From the NCBI GenBank assembly GCA_900546695.1, contig URDX01000002.1:62001-126000 (forward strand): a stretch of 64,000 nucleotides of DNA, read 5' to 3'. Shown one piece after another: positions 25,941 to 34,461 of this stretch (position 1 is its first letter; every line of letters starts with the position of its first letter). Under the pieces are notes generated by a model. It ran no database searches. It saw nothing but the letters and a program-made list of their open reading frames with translations, and was not told the origin of the DNA. A program made the translations under genes and the position numbers. The DNA comes from an uncultured Eubacteriales bacterium. Lineage in GTDB: Bacteria; Bacillota; Clostridia; Oscillospirales; CAG-272.

Positions 25941-27926
25941 ATGCCGAGAGCACAAAAAAGTTTTTTCACAAAAGAAAAGGTGTTTTTTGCGGCTGTGTTC
26001 GGCATTGCCGTTTTTCTGCTGTCATTTTTTGCAAACTCGGCACTTTCGCTCGGCGGGGAGGAGCTTGAGCTCGGGGAGCTGTACTATTGCAGTACCTCCC
26101 GCGAGATAGTGTCGCCGTCGGCGGTGACGCTACGCAGCGTGCAGAGCATTGACGAGATAGTTACGCTGCGGTCGGAGCGGTATCTTTACATCCGCGGGAG
26201 GCTGCCCGAGCTTGACGACGGTCGGCTGCTGCTGCACACTTACAGCGGCACGGCTAGGGTGTCGGTCGGCGGCAGAGAGATATTCTGCAGCATAAATGAT
26301 GAGTGCCCCGGCGGAACGTCGTACATCACGGCGGAGCTTGACGACAGCATGTCGGGTGAGGAGCTGGAGCTGCTGTTGTACACCCCGCTGTCAAACGAAT
26401 TCGAACTGCGGCTGATACCCGCACAGAACAGCTTTGCGAGCGCACACCGTGCGTCAAACGCACCGCTGTATCTGCTCGCGGTCGGCGTGCTTGTGCTTGT
26501 CGCGGGGTTGTGGCTCGGTCTTAGACCGAGGAGCGTCTTACCGCGCTCTGCCGCAGTGCTTTGCGCGGTCGAAATGCTGCTCTCTTTGCTGACGGCGGCG
26601 CTTGAATACACATCTGCGTTCGGCGGCGATCATCGGCTCTTTAATTTGAAATTCTTTGTCTATCTGATGATACCCGTGCTCGGTATAGTCGAGTGTGCGG
26701 TGCGCTGTCACCGCCGCTCGTCAAGGACCGAAGCACTGCTGTCGATAAACATACTGTATGCGGTCTGCGTACTCTTTCTCGGACAGAATGTGTTCTTTTT
26801 CGTGCTGCTCGGTGCAGGCGTATTTCTGCAGCTCGCAAACATCATATATGTGCTGCACATGCTGCCCGGCGGCAGTGCCGGCACGAGCGAGCTCTGCCCC
26901 GCAGCGCTGATCGTATTCTGGAGTGCAGATCTTGTGTTCTGGTTTGCCGTCGCTTTTCAGTGGGTATCGTGGCAGCCGCTGTGTTTTATACTTTCGCTGT
27001 GGCTGTACTGCACGGTCGCGGGATTTTCCGCACGGCATGCGGAGCATGCGAAGCCGGGCGGCGTTGGTGCGTCATCCGACGCACCAACGTCGGGCGGTGC
27101 GCACGTGACGGATGCTGCGAATAGGTCGGGCGGCACACAGCCGAGAGACGGCAATGCCGGCGCCGGGGCGCATGCAAAAAACTCCGCAGCGAATGCGGAA
27201 GATGTATCTGATGTGAGGAACGCAGAGGAAACAGCAGACGCGGGAGCGCGGCAGAATGCAGCAGCGGCGGTATATTCAAGGCTCGGCAGCGATGCTGCGG
27301 AGAATCTTTCCGCACGGCTGAGGAAGGAATCCGACCGCATACCGCTCGAGGCGATAGACTTGTTTGACGAGCTGCTGATGAAGAAGGTGTTCGGCAAGGA
27401 CCGGCATTCCTTCAACGTTGCGGAGTACACGCACGTTATCTGTCTTGCAATGGGCATGAGCCGCGGTCGCTCGGAGGAGATAACAAAGGCTGCAGCATTA
27501 CACGATATCGGCAAGATATGTGTGCCCGAGCACATATTGTTCAAGGAAGAAAAGCTGACCGAGGAGGAGTTTGCCGAGATACGCAGACACACGAGCTACG
27601 GATATCAGCTGCTTGACAGCACCGACAACGGCTTCTTCCGTATGGCGGCACTTGTCGCACGTGAGCATCATGAGCACATGGACGGCAGCGGATATCTCGG
27701 GCTGCGCGGCAGCGCGATATCGCTTCCCGCACGGATAGTCGCGGTGGCTGATGTTTTCGACGCGCTTGTGTCAAAGCGCAGCTATAAGGCAGCATGGGAT
27801 TTTAACCGCGCATTTGACTATATCTGTGAGCACGACAGCGATTATTACGACAGGGATGCCGTCGCGGCATTCATCACATCGCGCGAAATGATTTATGATT
27901 TGTACAAGACAAATTCGGGCAGATGA
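25941..27926 (+). CDS. Membrane-bound HD-GYP domain c-di-GMP phosphodiesterase
   Basis: A 661-residue protein. Residues 12-32 are a membrane anchor, 35-170 an extracytoplasmic beta-rich sensor, 175-360 a bundle of about seven helices (7TMR-DISM-like layout), 365-435 a low-complexity Ala/Gly linker, and about 455-640 an HD-GYP domain. Metal and catalytic residues are present: H521-D522 in HDIGK, H576-H577-E578, and DGSGY at 581-585. The GYP tripeptide is G584-Y585-L586, Leu replacing Pro. HD-GYP enzymes hydrolyse c-di-GMP to pGpG or GMP, so this should lower the signal that turns on its own operon. The ATG follows CAAGGAGAGACGGCG. It lies 156 bases after the coiled-coil gene, with no terminator between. 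Confidence 0.88.
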   Translation: MPRAQKSFFTKEKVFFAAVFGIAVFLLSFFANSALSLGGEELELGELYYCSTSREIVSPSAVTLRSVQSIDEIVTLRSERYLYIRGRLPELDDGRLLLHTYSGTARVSVGGREIFCSINDECPGGTSYITAELDDSMSGEELELLLYTPLSNEFELRLIPAQNSFASAHRASNAPLYLLAVGVLVLVAGLWLGLRPRSVLPRSAAVLCAVEMLLSLLTAALEYTSAFGGDHRLFNLKFFVYLMIPVLGIVECAVRCHRRSSRTEALLSINILYAVCVLFLGQNVFFFVLLGAGVFLQLANIIYVLHMLPGGSAGTSELCPAALIVFWSADLVFWFAVAFQWVSWQPLCFILSLWLYCTVAGFSARHAEHAKPGGVGASSDAPTSGGAHVTDAANRSGGTQPRDGNAGAGAHAKNSAANAEDVSDVRNAEETADAGARQNAAAAVYSRLGSDAAENLSARLRKESDRIPLEAIDLFDELLMKKVFGKDRHSFNVAEYTHVICLAMGMSRGRSEEITKAAALHDIGKICVPEHILFKEEKLTEEEFAEIRRHTSYGYQLLDSTDNGFFRMAALVAREHHEHMDGSGYLGLRGSAISLPARIVAVADVFDALVSKRSYKAAWDFNRAFDYICEHDSDYYDRDAVAAFITSREMIYDLYKTNSGR

Positions 27927-28035
27927 CCGCACGGAACAATAGTTGTCGTGTTCTCATGCCCAAGCTGTGCGCGTCGGCTGAATCGGCACCAGGCGTGCAG
28001 GCGGCGGATAAGCAGACAGAAAGGTACGGATACAG

Positions 28036-30129
28036 ATGGATATTTTATTTGTCGGCAGGCTCGCGTGTCTGACAGGTGCGGCAGCCGAGGCGCTGTGCGG
28101 CGGCGGGCACAAGGTTGTTTACGCATCCGACGATGTAAGCGCAGCCGTTTCGGGCAAGAACATTTCGCCCTTCCGCATCCCGGCTTCGGGTGCGGAGCTC
28201 GGGCGTGTCTTTAACTCATATAATCTCGGCATAGCCGTATTTTTCGCGCAGGGGCTGCATCGCCGCGAGCCGTACTACGGCGAGTATCAGGAGCTCGAAA
28301 ACCTTCTGCGTCTCTGTGCGGAGCATGAGGTCAATCAGGTACTGTATATTCAGCCCGGGCATCACAGACCCGCCGCCGGAGAGCGGCGCGAGCATGATCT
28401 TGCCGTAATGCTTGAGGCATGCGACGGTCTGTGCAGCTATTACAGACGCGAGCGGGGAATATCGGTCATACGTCTGAATGTGCCCTCGATATTCGGCTAC
28501 GGGGAGAGCTATTCGGTCATCGGCGACGCGGTCATGCAGGCGCGGAGCGAGAGCTCGGTACACTTTTTCGGCGCCCCTGAGCAGAGATGCTCATTCGTAT
28601 CCGAGCGCGATCTCGGTGAGCTGCTGCTGCGCATCTGCGAGAACTGGACGCTCGTCTATGACGATATGGATGTGACCCCCGTGTCGACCATGACGTTTTC
28701 CGAACTCGGCGGGCTTATCAAGCGCGAATTCCCGACGGCGCGGCTCTCGTATACCGCATACCCCATCGGAACCGACGTTTCTTACGACCCGACCGCGGTA
28801 AGGCGAGAATACGACTGGGTACCGACCGAGACAGTTTCCGATGCGCTCCCGCGTCTGATAGCCGAATCGGGCGAGCATGTCGCGGCGGAAAAACGTACGC
28901 TGCGCACGCGGCTGCGTGAGTTCGTGTCGCGGCACAGTTTTGTCGTTCAGCTGCTCGAGGTCGTGCTCGGCTTTCTTGCGGCAGAGCTGCTTGTCCGTGT
29001 TACGGGCTCGACAGAGCAGTTCAGATACATAGATTTCCGTCTGCTCTATATTGTCGTTCTCGGTACCGTTCACGGGATGAGGGTTGGACTCGCCGCCGCG
29101 GCGCTCGCGAGCGTTTCGCTGCTCTCGGCGGTTGTTTCGGGTCATGCAAAATGGGAGGCGGTCGCCTTTGATATCGACACATGGCTGCCGTACATATTTT
29201 TCTTTCTCGTCGGTGCGGTAACGGGCTATGTGCATGACAAGCTGCGCGCAGAGAACACGTTCCTCCGCCGCGAGCAGGAGGTGCTTGAGGATAAATACAT
29301 AACGCTGAATGAGTTCTATGTCAGCGCGCTGAGCAACAAGGACAAGTACCGTACGCAGATAATGTCTTACCGTGACAGCTTCGGACGGTTGTTCGACGTT
29401 GCAAAAAAGCTCGACAGCACAACGGTAGAGCATGTTTTTCTCGAGGCGCTGCACGCGCTTGAGGGTGTGCTTGACAACCGCTCGATATGCATATACCGCT
29501 GCGATGCGCGGATGAATTACGCACGGCTCGTCATCTGCTCAAAGGAGGTTTTCCCCATCACCGAAAAATCCCTTGAGCTCGGACGGCTCGACCGCATGCT
29601 GCCCGAGCTCGGCGACGGCAATGTGTGGGTGAATCGCGAGCGTCTTCCGGGTTATCCCGAATATGCGATGGTGCTGTATCACGACGATAAGCCCATTGCT
29701 CTGATTACGGTAAAGCGTGCGGCGTACGACCAGTTCTCCATCTACTACGAGAATCTTATCAAGATAATCTGCGGACTTATCAAGATATCGCTCATCCGTG
29801 CGATAGAATACAATTCAAAGACCGAGACGGAAAAGTATATCCCGGGAAGTCACATACTCAAAAACGAGTATTTCGCCGAGCTCATCCGCAACAAGGAGGA
29901 GATGGCGCAGAGCGGCACATCCGAATATCTGCTGCTGCACATCGATACATCGGCGGAGAACCGCACCGATATAGCTAACACCATCACAGGGCTTGTCCGC
30001 AACACCGATGAGCTCGGTCTCGGCAAGGACGGCGAGCTCTATCTCTGCCTGAGTCAGACGAATGCGAGCAACGTCGGATACGTGCTTGACCGTCTGAAAA
30101 GCAAAGGACTTCACTACACCACGGCATGA
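28036..30129 (+). CDS. pelD: PelD-type c-di-GMP receptor with N-terminal epimerase-like domain
   Basis: A 697-residue fusion. Residues 1-270 look like an extended short-chain dehydrogenase/epimerase (VIRLNVPSIFGYGESY), but neither a clean GxxGxxG loop nor the catalytic YxxxK pair is found where expected. Residues 303-397 hold several membrane helices, about 455-590 a GAF domain, and 600-697 a degenerate GGDEF domain: KDGEL (664-668) replaces GGDEF, while an intact RxxD I-site (R655-N-T-D658) sits exactly five residues before it. That is the architecture of PelD, the receptor through which c-di-GMP activates Pel export. The ATG follows AGAAAGGTACGGATACAG. Followed by pelE, then pelF and pelG. 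Confidence 0.87.
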   Translation: MDILFVGRLACLTGAAAEALCGGGHKVVYASDDVSAAVSGKNISPFRIPASGAELGRVFNSYNLGIAVFFAQGLHRREPYYGEYQELENLLRLCAEHEVNQVLYIQPGHHRPAAGERREHDLAVMLEACDGLCSYYRRERGISVIRLNVPSIFGYGESYSVIGDAVMQARSESSVHFFGAPEQRCSFVSERDLGELLLRICENWTLVYDDMDVTPVSTMTFSELGGLIKREFPTARLSYTAYPIGTDVSYDPTAVRREYDWVPTETVSDALPRLIAESGEHVAAEKRTLRTRLREFVSRHSFVVQLLEVVLGFLAAELLVRVTGSTEQFRYIDFRLLYIVVLGTVHGMRVGLAAAALASVSLLSAVVSGHAKWEAVAFDIDTWLPYIFFFLVGAVTGYVHDKLRAENTFLRREQEVLEDKYITLNEFYVSALSNKDKYRTQIMSYRDSFGRLFDVAKKLDSTTVEHVFLEALHALEGVLDNRSICIYRCDARMNYARLVICSKEVFPITEKSLELGRLDRMLPELGDGNVWVNRERLPGYPEYAMVLYHDDKPIALITVKRAAYDQFSIYYENLIKIICGLIKISLIRAIEYNSKTETEKYIPGSHILKNEYFAELIRNKEEMAQSGTSEYLLLHIDTSAENRTDIANTITGLVRNTDELGLGKDGELYLCLSQTNASNVGYVLDRLKSKGLHYTTA

Positions 30130-30174
30130 GTGCCGAGAAAGGATGCCCCTGCGCGGCGGGAGCAGATAAATAAT

Positions 30175-31200
30175 ATGTCACCGACGCTTATTCTGTTTAT
30201 CATAGGGGCTGTGCATCTGCTGCTCTGCCTTGTAACATATCTGCTGCTGCGTGCAGGTGTGCTGACGTTTGAGCGCGCTCTCATGCCTATCGTCGTTCTT
30301 GTGCCGATCGCGGGCTTTCTTTCCGCTGTCGCGGCGCAGCTGCTGACCGCGGCGGGACGTGAGGGCACGCGCGGCTCTACTCTTGAGGAGCTGCATATCG
30401 GAGACGACGATCTGCGGCTGAAAAAGATAGCGCACGACGATACAAGCTCGGTCATCCCGCTTGAGGAGGCAATGTCGGTAAACGACGCACGCACCCGCCG
30501 TGCGCTGATGCTCGACATTCTGCACCGCAGCCCCGATCAGTACACAGAGCTGCTGCACAAGGCGTGCACGGATGAGGATATTGAGGTGTCGCACTATGCT
30601 TCTACCGCGATAATGGAGCTGCAGCGCGGCTATGAGTACGACGTTCAGCGCGCGGAGCATGATTTCCGCGCGTCGCCCGACGACCCGAATGTCTGCGACC
30701 GATATATACGCGAGCTCGGCATATATATCGACAGCGGGCTTATCGGCGATAATATTCTTTTCGTATACCGCCGCAGATATGCCGAGGTGCTTGAGCGCAA
30801 GATACAGCTCGAGCCCGAGGATATGGATGCTTATCTGCTCGCTGCGGATAACTGCATGGCGCTCGGCGCTCTGAACGAGGCGCAGTATTATTCCGAGCGT
30901 GCGGTCACCCGCTGGCCCGGTCGTGAGGCGGTTTGGCTCGGCAGACTCAAGCTCTGCGAGCAGATGGGCGACGGCGCGGGCATCAGAGAGGTCTTGCGTC
31001 AGATAAGGTCGAGAAATGTCTATCTTTCGCGTCACGGAAAGAGCGTTATTGCGTTCTGGAGCGGCGATGGAGAGGAGAGCGCGGGCGGAGCAGCGGAGAC
31101 GGCAGGCGCTGATGCACACGTCGGCGCATCGGATATGATGGGCGCGGCATCGGATAATGCGCAGCTCGGCGCGGTAAACAGAATGAAAGGGGAGAGCTGA
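30175..31200 (+). CDS. pelE: PelE-like membrane protein with TPR repeats
   Basis: A 341-residue protein with two N-terminal helices (about 3-25 and 32-55) and a soluble helical part. The segment from about residue 165 to 290 has TPR-like helices (YAEVLERKIQLEPEDMDAYL, then ADNCMALGALNEAQYYSERA). This matches PelE, which binds PelD in the inner-membrane Pel complex. The ATG at 30175 starts the first helix; GTG at 30130 would add 15 polar residues and directly abuts the pelD stop. The tail is Ala/Gly-rich. Its position between pelD and the deacetylase-like gene is the same as in the Bacillus cereus pel cluster. Confidence 0.78.
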   Translation: MSPTLILFIIGAVHLLLCLVTYLLLRAGVLTFERALMPIVVLVPIAGFLSAVAAQLLTAAGREGTRGSTLEELHIGDDDLRLKKIAHDDTSSVIPLEEAMSVNDARTRRALMLDILHRSPDQYTELLHKACTDEDIEVSHYASTAIMELQRGYEYDVQRAEHDFRASPDDPNVCDRYIRELGIYIDSGLIGDNILFVYRRRYAEVLERKIQLEPEDMDAYLLAADNCMALGALNEAQYYSERAVTRWPGREAVWLGRLKLCEQMGDGAGIREVLRQIRSRNVYLSRHGKSVIAFWSGDGEESAGGAAETAGADAHVGASDMMGAASDNAQLGAVNRMKGES

Positions 31201-31201
31201 T

Positions 31202-33040
31202 ATGGGGGCGATGCTGAAGCGTTTTTCGGTACTTGTCGCGGTGATAGCCGCGCTGATCGGCGTGACCGTGCTGCTGTTCATCGACAACATCGGCGCGGGC
31301 TATACCGTCTCGGAGAATTACCTGACTGACATGCCGCAAGCCATGCTGTCCGAGAAAAAGCTGAAAGCGGAGATGCCCGTCGTCTGTCTTGTACTGACCG
31401 ACAGCTCGCAGGATAACTATGCTGAGTATACCGAGCACATCCGCGACGTGCTCTCGATAATGCGCGTCGGCTATGACGAGGTCGATCTCGCCGTATCGCC
31501 GATGCCCGAGCTCTCGGCATACCGCACGATGATAGCGGCGTTTCAGAATCTCGATTCGCTCAATGCATCGGTTACAGATCTGCTCGAATGGGTGCGCGGG
31601 GGCGGCAGATACATGCAGTTTTCCGCGCCGATAGGAGCACCGATCTTTTTCTTTCTCTCGACGTATATGGGCGTTGCCGACGGCGGAACTAACTATGCTA
31701 CCTTCTCGGGCATAACGCTGCGGGACGGCTTTATGATAGGCGGCGACGACTTCAACTTTCACTGGGACGACCCGATGACTACGGCTATCAGCTGCCGTCT
31801 CGGAGAGAATGCTCGCGTTTATGCCGAGACTGACGACGATGCGGCGACCCCGCTTATATGGTCGGCGGACTGCGGCAAGGGGCGGTTTGTGATCTTTAAT
31901 GTCGGATTCTGCGAGAAGGCGACTCGCGGTCTTACCGCCGCGGCGTACAGTCTGCTCGAGGATACGGCGGTCTACCCCGTGATAAACGCCTCCGCATTCT
32001 TTCTTGACGATTTTCCGTCGCCCGTGCCGATGGGTGACGGTACGTACATCCGCCGCGACTATAACCGCGATATTTCGAGCTTCTATTCAAATCAGTGGTG
32101 GCCCGACATGCTGGCGCTCGGCGATAAATACGGCATAAAATATACGGGACTCCTTATCGACGACTACACCGAGGAGGTCGACGGCTCATTCCCGCAGCAG
32201 AAGGATACCGAGCGCTTTACGCACTTCGGCTCGCTGCTGCTCGACAACGGCGGCGAGATAGGTCTGCACGGCTATAACCATCTGCCGCTCTGCTTTACGG
32301 GCTTCGACTTTAAGGGAAAGGTGGATTATAAGCCCTGGACAAACGAGGAAAATGCGCTCAGAGCGATAGATCAGGCGCTCGCGCTCGGCAGCTCGCTCTT
32401 TCCCGACAATACCATGTCGGTATATGTTCCGCCGTCAAACATCCTCTCTGAGGAGGGCAGACGCTTTCTGCATGAAAAGGTCCCCGCTATCAAGGTCATA
32501 GCGTCGCTTTATCTTGAGGGAGAGATTGAGTATTCACAGGAGTTTGAGGTCGCGGAGGACGGAATTATAGAGTTTCCGCGAGTTATCTCGGGTGCGATAC
32601 TCGATCAATATATGCGCTGGGACGCGCTGAATACGCTAAATCTCTACTACGTCAACTCCCACTTCATGCACCCCGACGACGTGCTGGATGTCGACCGCGG
32701 CGCGGAGCTCGGATGGGCTGCGCTGCTCGGCAATCTCGACGACTACTGCTCATGGTTGTACTCGTCCGCGCCGAGCATACGTAATCTCACGGGCAGCGAT
32801 GCGGGGCGCGCTGCCGCGCGTTACGACACGCTCTCGATAGAGCGCACCGACGGGGAGAATGAGGTCGCGCTGCGGCTGGGCGGCTTTTACGACGAGGCGT
32901 ATCTGATGGTACGTCATGCGGGCGGCGAGCCGACCGAGGTTATAGGCGGCAGCGCGGAGCATATCAGCGGCGATTTTTATCTCGTCCGTGCAACGCAGGA
33001 GAATGTAACGCTCAGATTCGGAACGGAGGGTGAAAATTGA
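31202..33040 (+). CDS. DUF2194 polysaccharide deacetylase-like protein (PelA deacetylase counterpart)
   Basis: A 612-residue protein anchored by one N-terminal helix (about 8-28) with the bulk outside. Residues 60-250 form an alpha/beta domain; from about 260 a carbohydrate esterase 4-like region shows the aspartates D269-D270 in FFLDDF and the metal motif H356-x3-H360 in HGYNH; the C-terminal 100 residues are beta-rich. In Pel systems PelA deacetylates the polymer; Gram-positive versions lack the glycoside hydrolase half and this protein also shows none. The start at 31202 has GGGGAG seven bases upstream. The stop overlaps pelF. Confidence 0.78.
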   Translation: MGAMLKRFSVLVAVIAALIGVTVLLFIDNIGAGYTVSENYLTDMPQAMLSEKKLKAEMPVVCLVLTDSSQDNYAEYTEHIRDVLSIMRVGYDEVDLAVSPMPELSAYRTMIAAFQNLDSLNASVTDLLEWVRGGGRYMQFSAPIGAPIFFFLSTYMGVADGGTNYATFSGITLRDGFMIGGDDFNFHWDDPMTTAISCRLGENARVYAETDDDAATPLIWSADCGKGRFVIFNVGFCEKATRGLTAAAYSLLEDTAVYPVINASAFFLDDFPSPVPMGDGTYIRRDYNRDISSFYSNQWWPDMLALGDKYGIKYTGLLIDDYTEEVDGSFPQQKDTERFTHFGSLLLDNGGEIGLHGYNHLPLCFTGFDFKGKVDYKPWTNEENALRAIDQALALGSSLFPDNTMSVYVPPSNILSEEGRRFLHEKVPAIKVIASLYLEGEIEYSQEFEVAEDGIIEFPRVISGAILDQYMRWDALNTLNLYYVNSHFMHPDDVLDVDRGAELGWAALLGNLDDYCSWLYSSAPSIRNLTGSDAGRAAARYDTLSIERTDGENEVALRLGGFYDEAYLMVRHAGGEPTEVIGGSAEHISGDFYLVRATQENVTLRFGTEGEN

Positions 33041-34461
33041 GGATATGTATGGTGCTTGAAGGCTGCTACCCGTATGTTCGCGGCGGCGTTTCCTCATGGA
33101 TGCATTCGCTTATCACCTCCAATCCGCAGCACGAATATATGCTGTGGGTGATAGGTCCGAAGGCGGAGGATGCGGGAAAGTTCAAGTACGAGCTGCCCGC
33201 GAACGTTGTCGAATGCCGCGAGGTGTTTCTCGACAACGCGCTGCGACTCGGTACATCGGGCAGTGATTATCATGCCTTCACCGACAGCGAGATTGATGCG
33301 CTGCGCGAGCTTGTGCTTGCCCGCTCCCCCGACTGGGGCACCCTTTTCAGAATGTATAACGAGCAGCATGTCAGCGTTATGTCGTTTTTGATGAGCGAGA
33401 CCTTTCTCGGCATTCTGCTCGATATATGCAAGACCGAGTATCCGCATGTTGCGTTTACCGATTTCTTTCACACCGTACGTTCCATGTTTCTGCCGATACT
33501 GTATCTGCTGAGCATGGAGCCGCCGAAGGCGGATGTGTACCATGCAACGTCAACGGGCTACGGGGGAATGCTCGCCGCGCTCGGGGCGTGGAAGTACGAG
33601 CGACCGCTCATCGTCACCGAGCACGGCATCTACACCCGCGAGCGCGAGGAGGAGATACTGCGTGCGCGGTGGGTGGTACCGCAATTCCGTCAGCAGTGGA
33701 TAAACATGTTTTACATGCTCTCGGGCTGTGCATATGAGAGGGCTGATTCGGTAACGGCGCTGTTCAGGCGCTATTCGGATATTCAGGTCGAGCTCGGCTG
33801 CGACCCGCGCAAATGCAGGGTCATAGGCAACGGCATACGTATGGACCGCTTCGGCTCGATAGAGGAAAAGCAGCCCGATGGCTATATCGACATCACCGCC
33901 GTCGTACGTATACATCCCATTAAAGATATAAAGACCATGATACAGGCGTTCTTCCTGCTCAAGCAGCGTGTGCCCGAAGCGCGGCTGCATATTCTCGGCG
34001 ATACCGACGATGAGGAGTACGGACGTGAGTGCCGCGAGCTCATTGCTCATCTCGGCGTTGCCGATATCGATATGCCGGGTAACGTTAGCGTTGAGGAGTA
34101 TTTCAAACGTACCGATTTTACGGTACTCAGCAGCATCTCGGAGGGACAGCCGCTTGCGGTACTCGAGTCGTTTGCTGCGGGCAGACCGTGCGTTACGACC
34201 GATGTCGGCTGCTGCCGCGACCTGCTTGAGGGTACCGACGACGACATCGGTGCGGCGGGAAACATCGCAGCGCCGATGCACGCGCGGGCGCTTGCCGATG
34301 CGCTCGAGCTGCTTGCTACCCATCCCGAAATGCGGCATGAGATGGCGGAGCACGGCAGGGAGCGCGTACGCCGTTATTTTCTGCATGAGGATATGGTGGA
34401 TAATTATAATAAAAACTATGAGGAGGTGCTGCGCAGATGGCGGGTATCGGCTTTGAACTGA
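33037..34461 (+). CDS. pelF: Pel polysaccharide glycosyltransferase PelF
   Basis: A 474-residue cytosolic GT4 glycosyltransferase that polymerises Pel from UDP-sugar. It opens with the family-specific MVLEGCYPYVRGGVSSW, continues with YHATSTGYGG and ITEHGIYTRER-type segment (VTEHGIYTRERE), and has the C-terminal EX7E motif E369-x7-E377 in SEGQPLAVLE. The start codon is TTG at 33037, eight bases after GGAGGG and overlapping the previous stop, which is a typical translational coupling. The sequence is unmistakably PelF rather than a general GT4. Confidence 0.95.
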   Translation: MRICMVLEGCYPYVRGGVSSWMHSLITSNPQHEYMLWVIGPKAEDAGKFKYELPANVVECREVFLDNALRLGTSGSDYHAFTDSEIDALRELVLARSPDWGTLFRMYNEQHVSVMSFLMSETFLGILLDICKTEYPHVAFTDFFHTVRSMFLPILYLLSMEPPKADVYHATSTGYGGMLAALGAWKYERPLIVTEHGIYTREREEEILRARWVVPQFRQQWINMFYMLSGCAYERADSVTALFRRYSDIQVELGCDPRKCRVIGNGIRMDRFGSIEEKQPDGYIDITAVVRIHPIKDIKTMIQAFFLLKQRVPEARLHILGDTDDEEYGRECRELIAHLGVADIDMPGNVSVEEYFKRTDFTVLSSISEGQPLAVLESFAAGRPCVTTDVGCCRDLLEGTDDDIGAAGNIAAPMHARALADALELLATHPEMRHEMAEHGRERVRRYFLHEDMVDNYNKNYEEVLRRWRVSALN

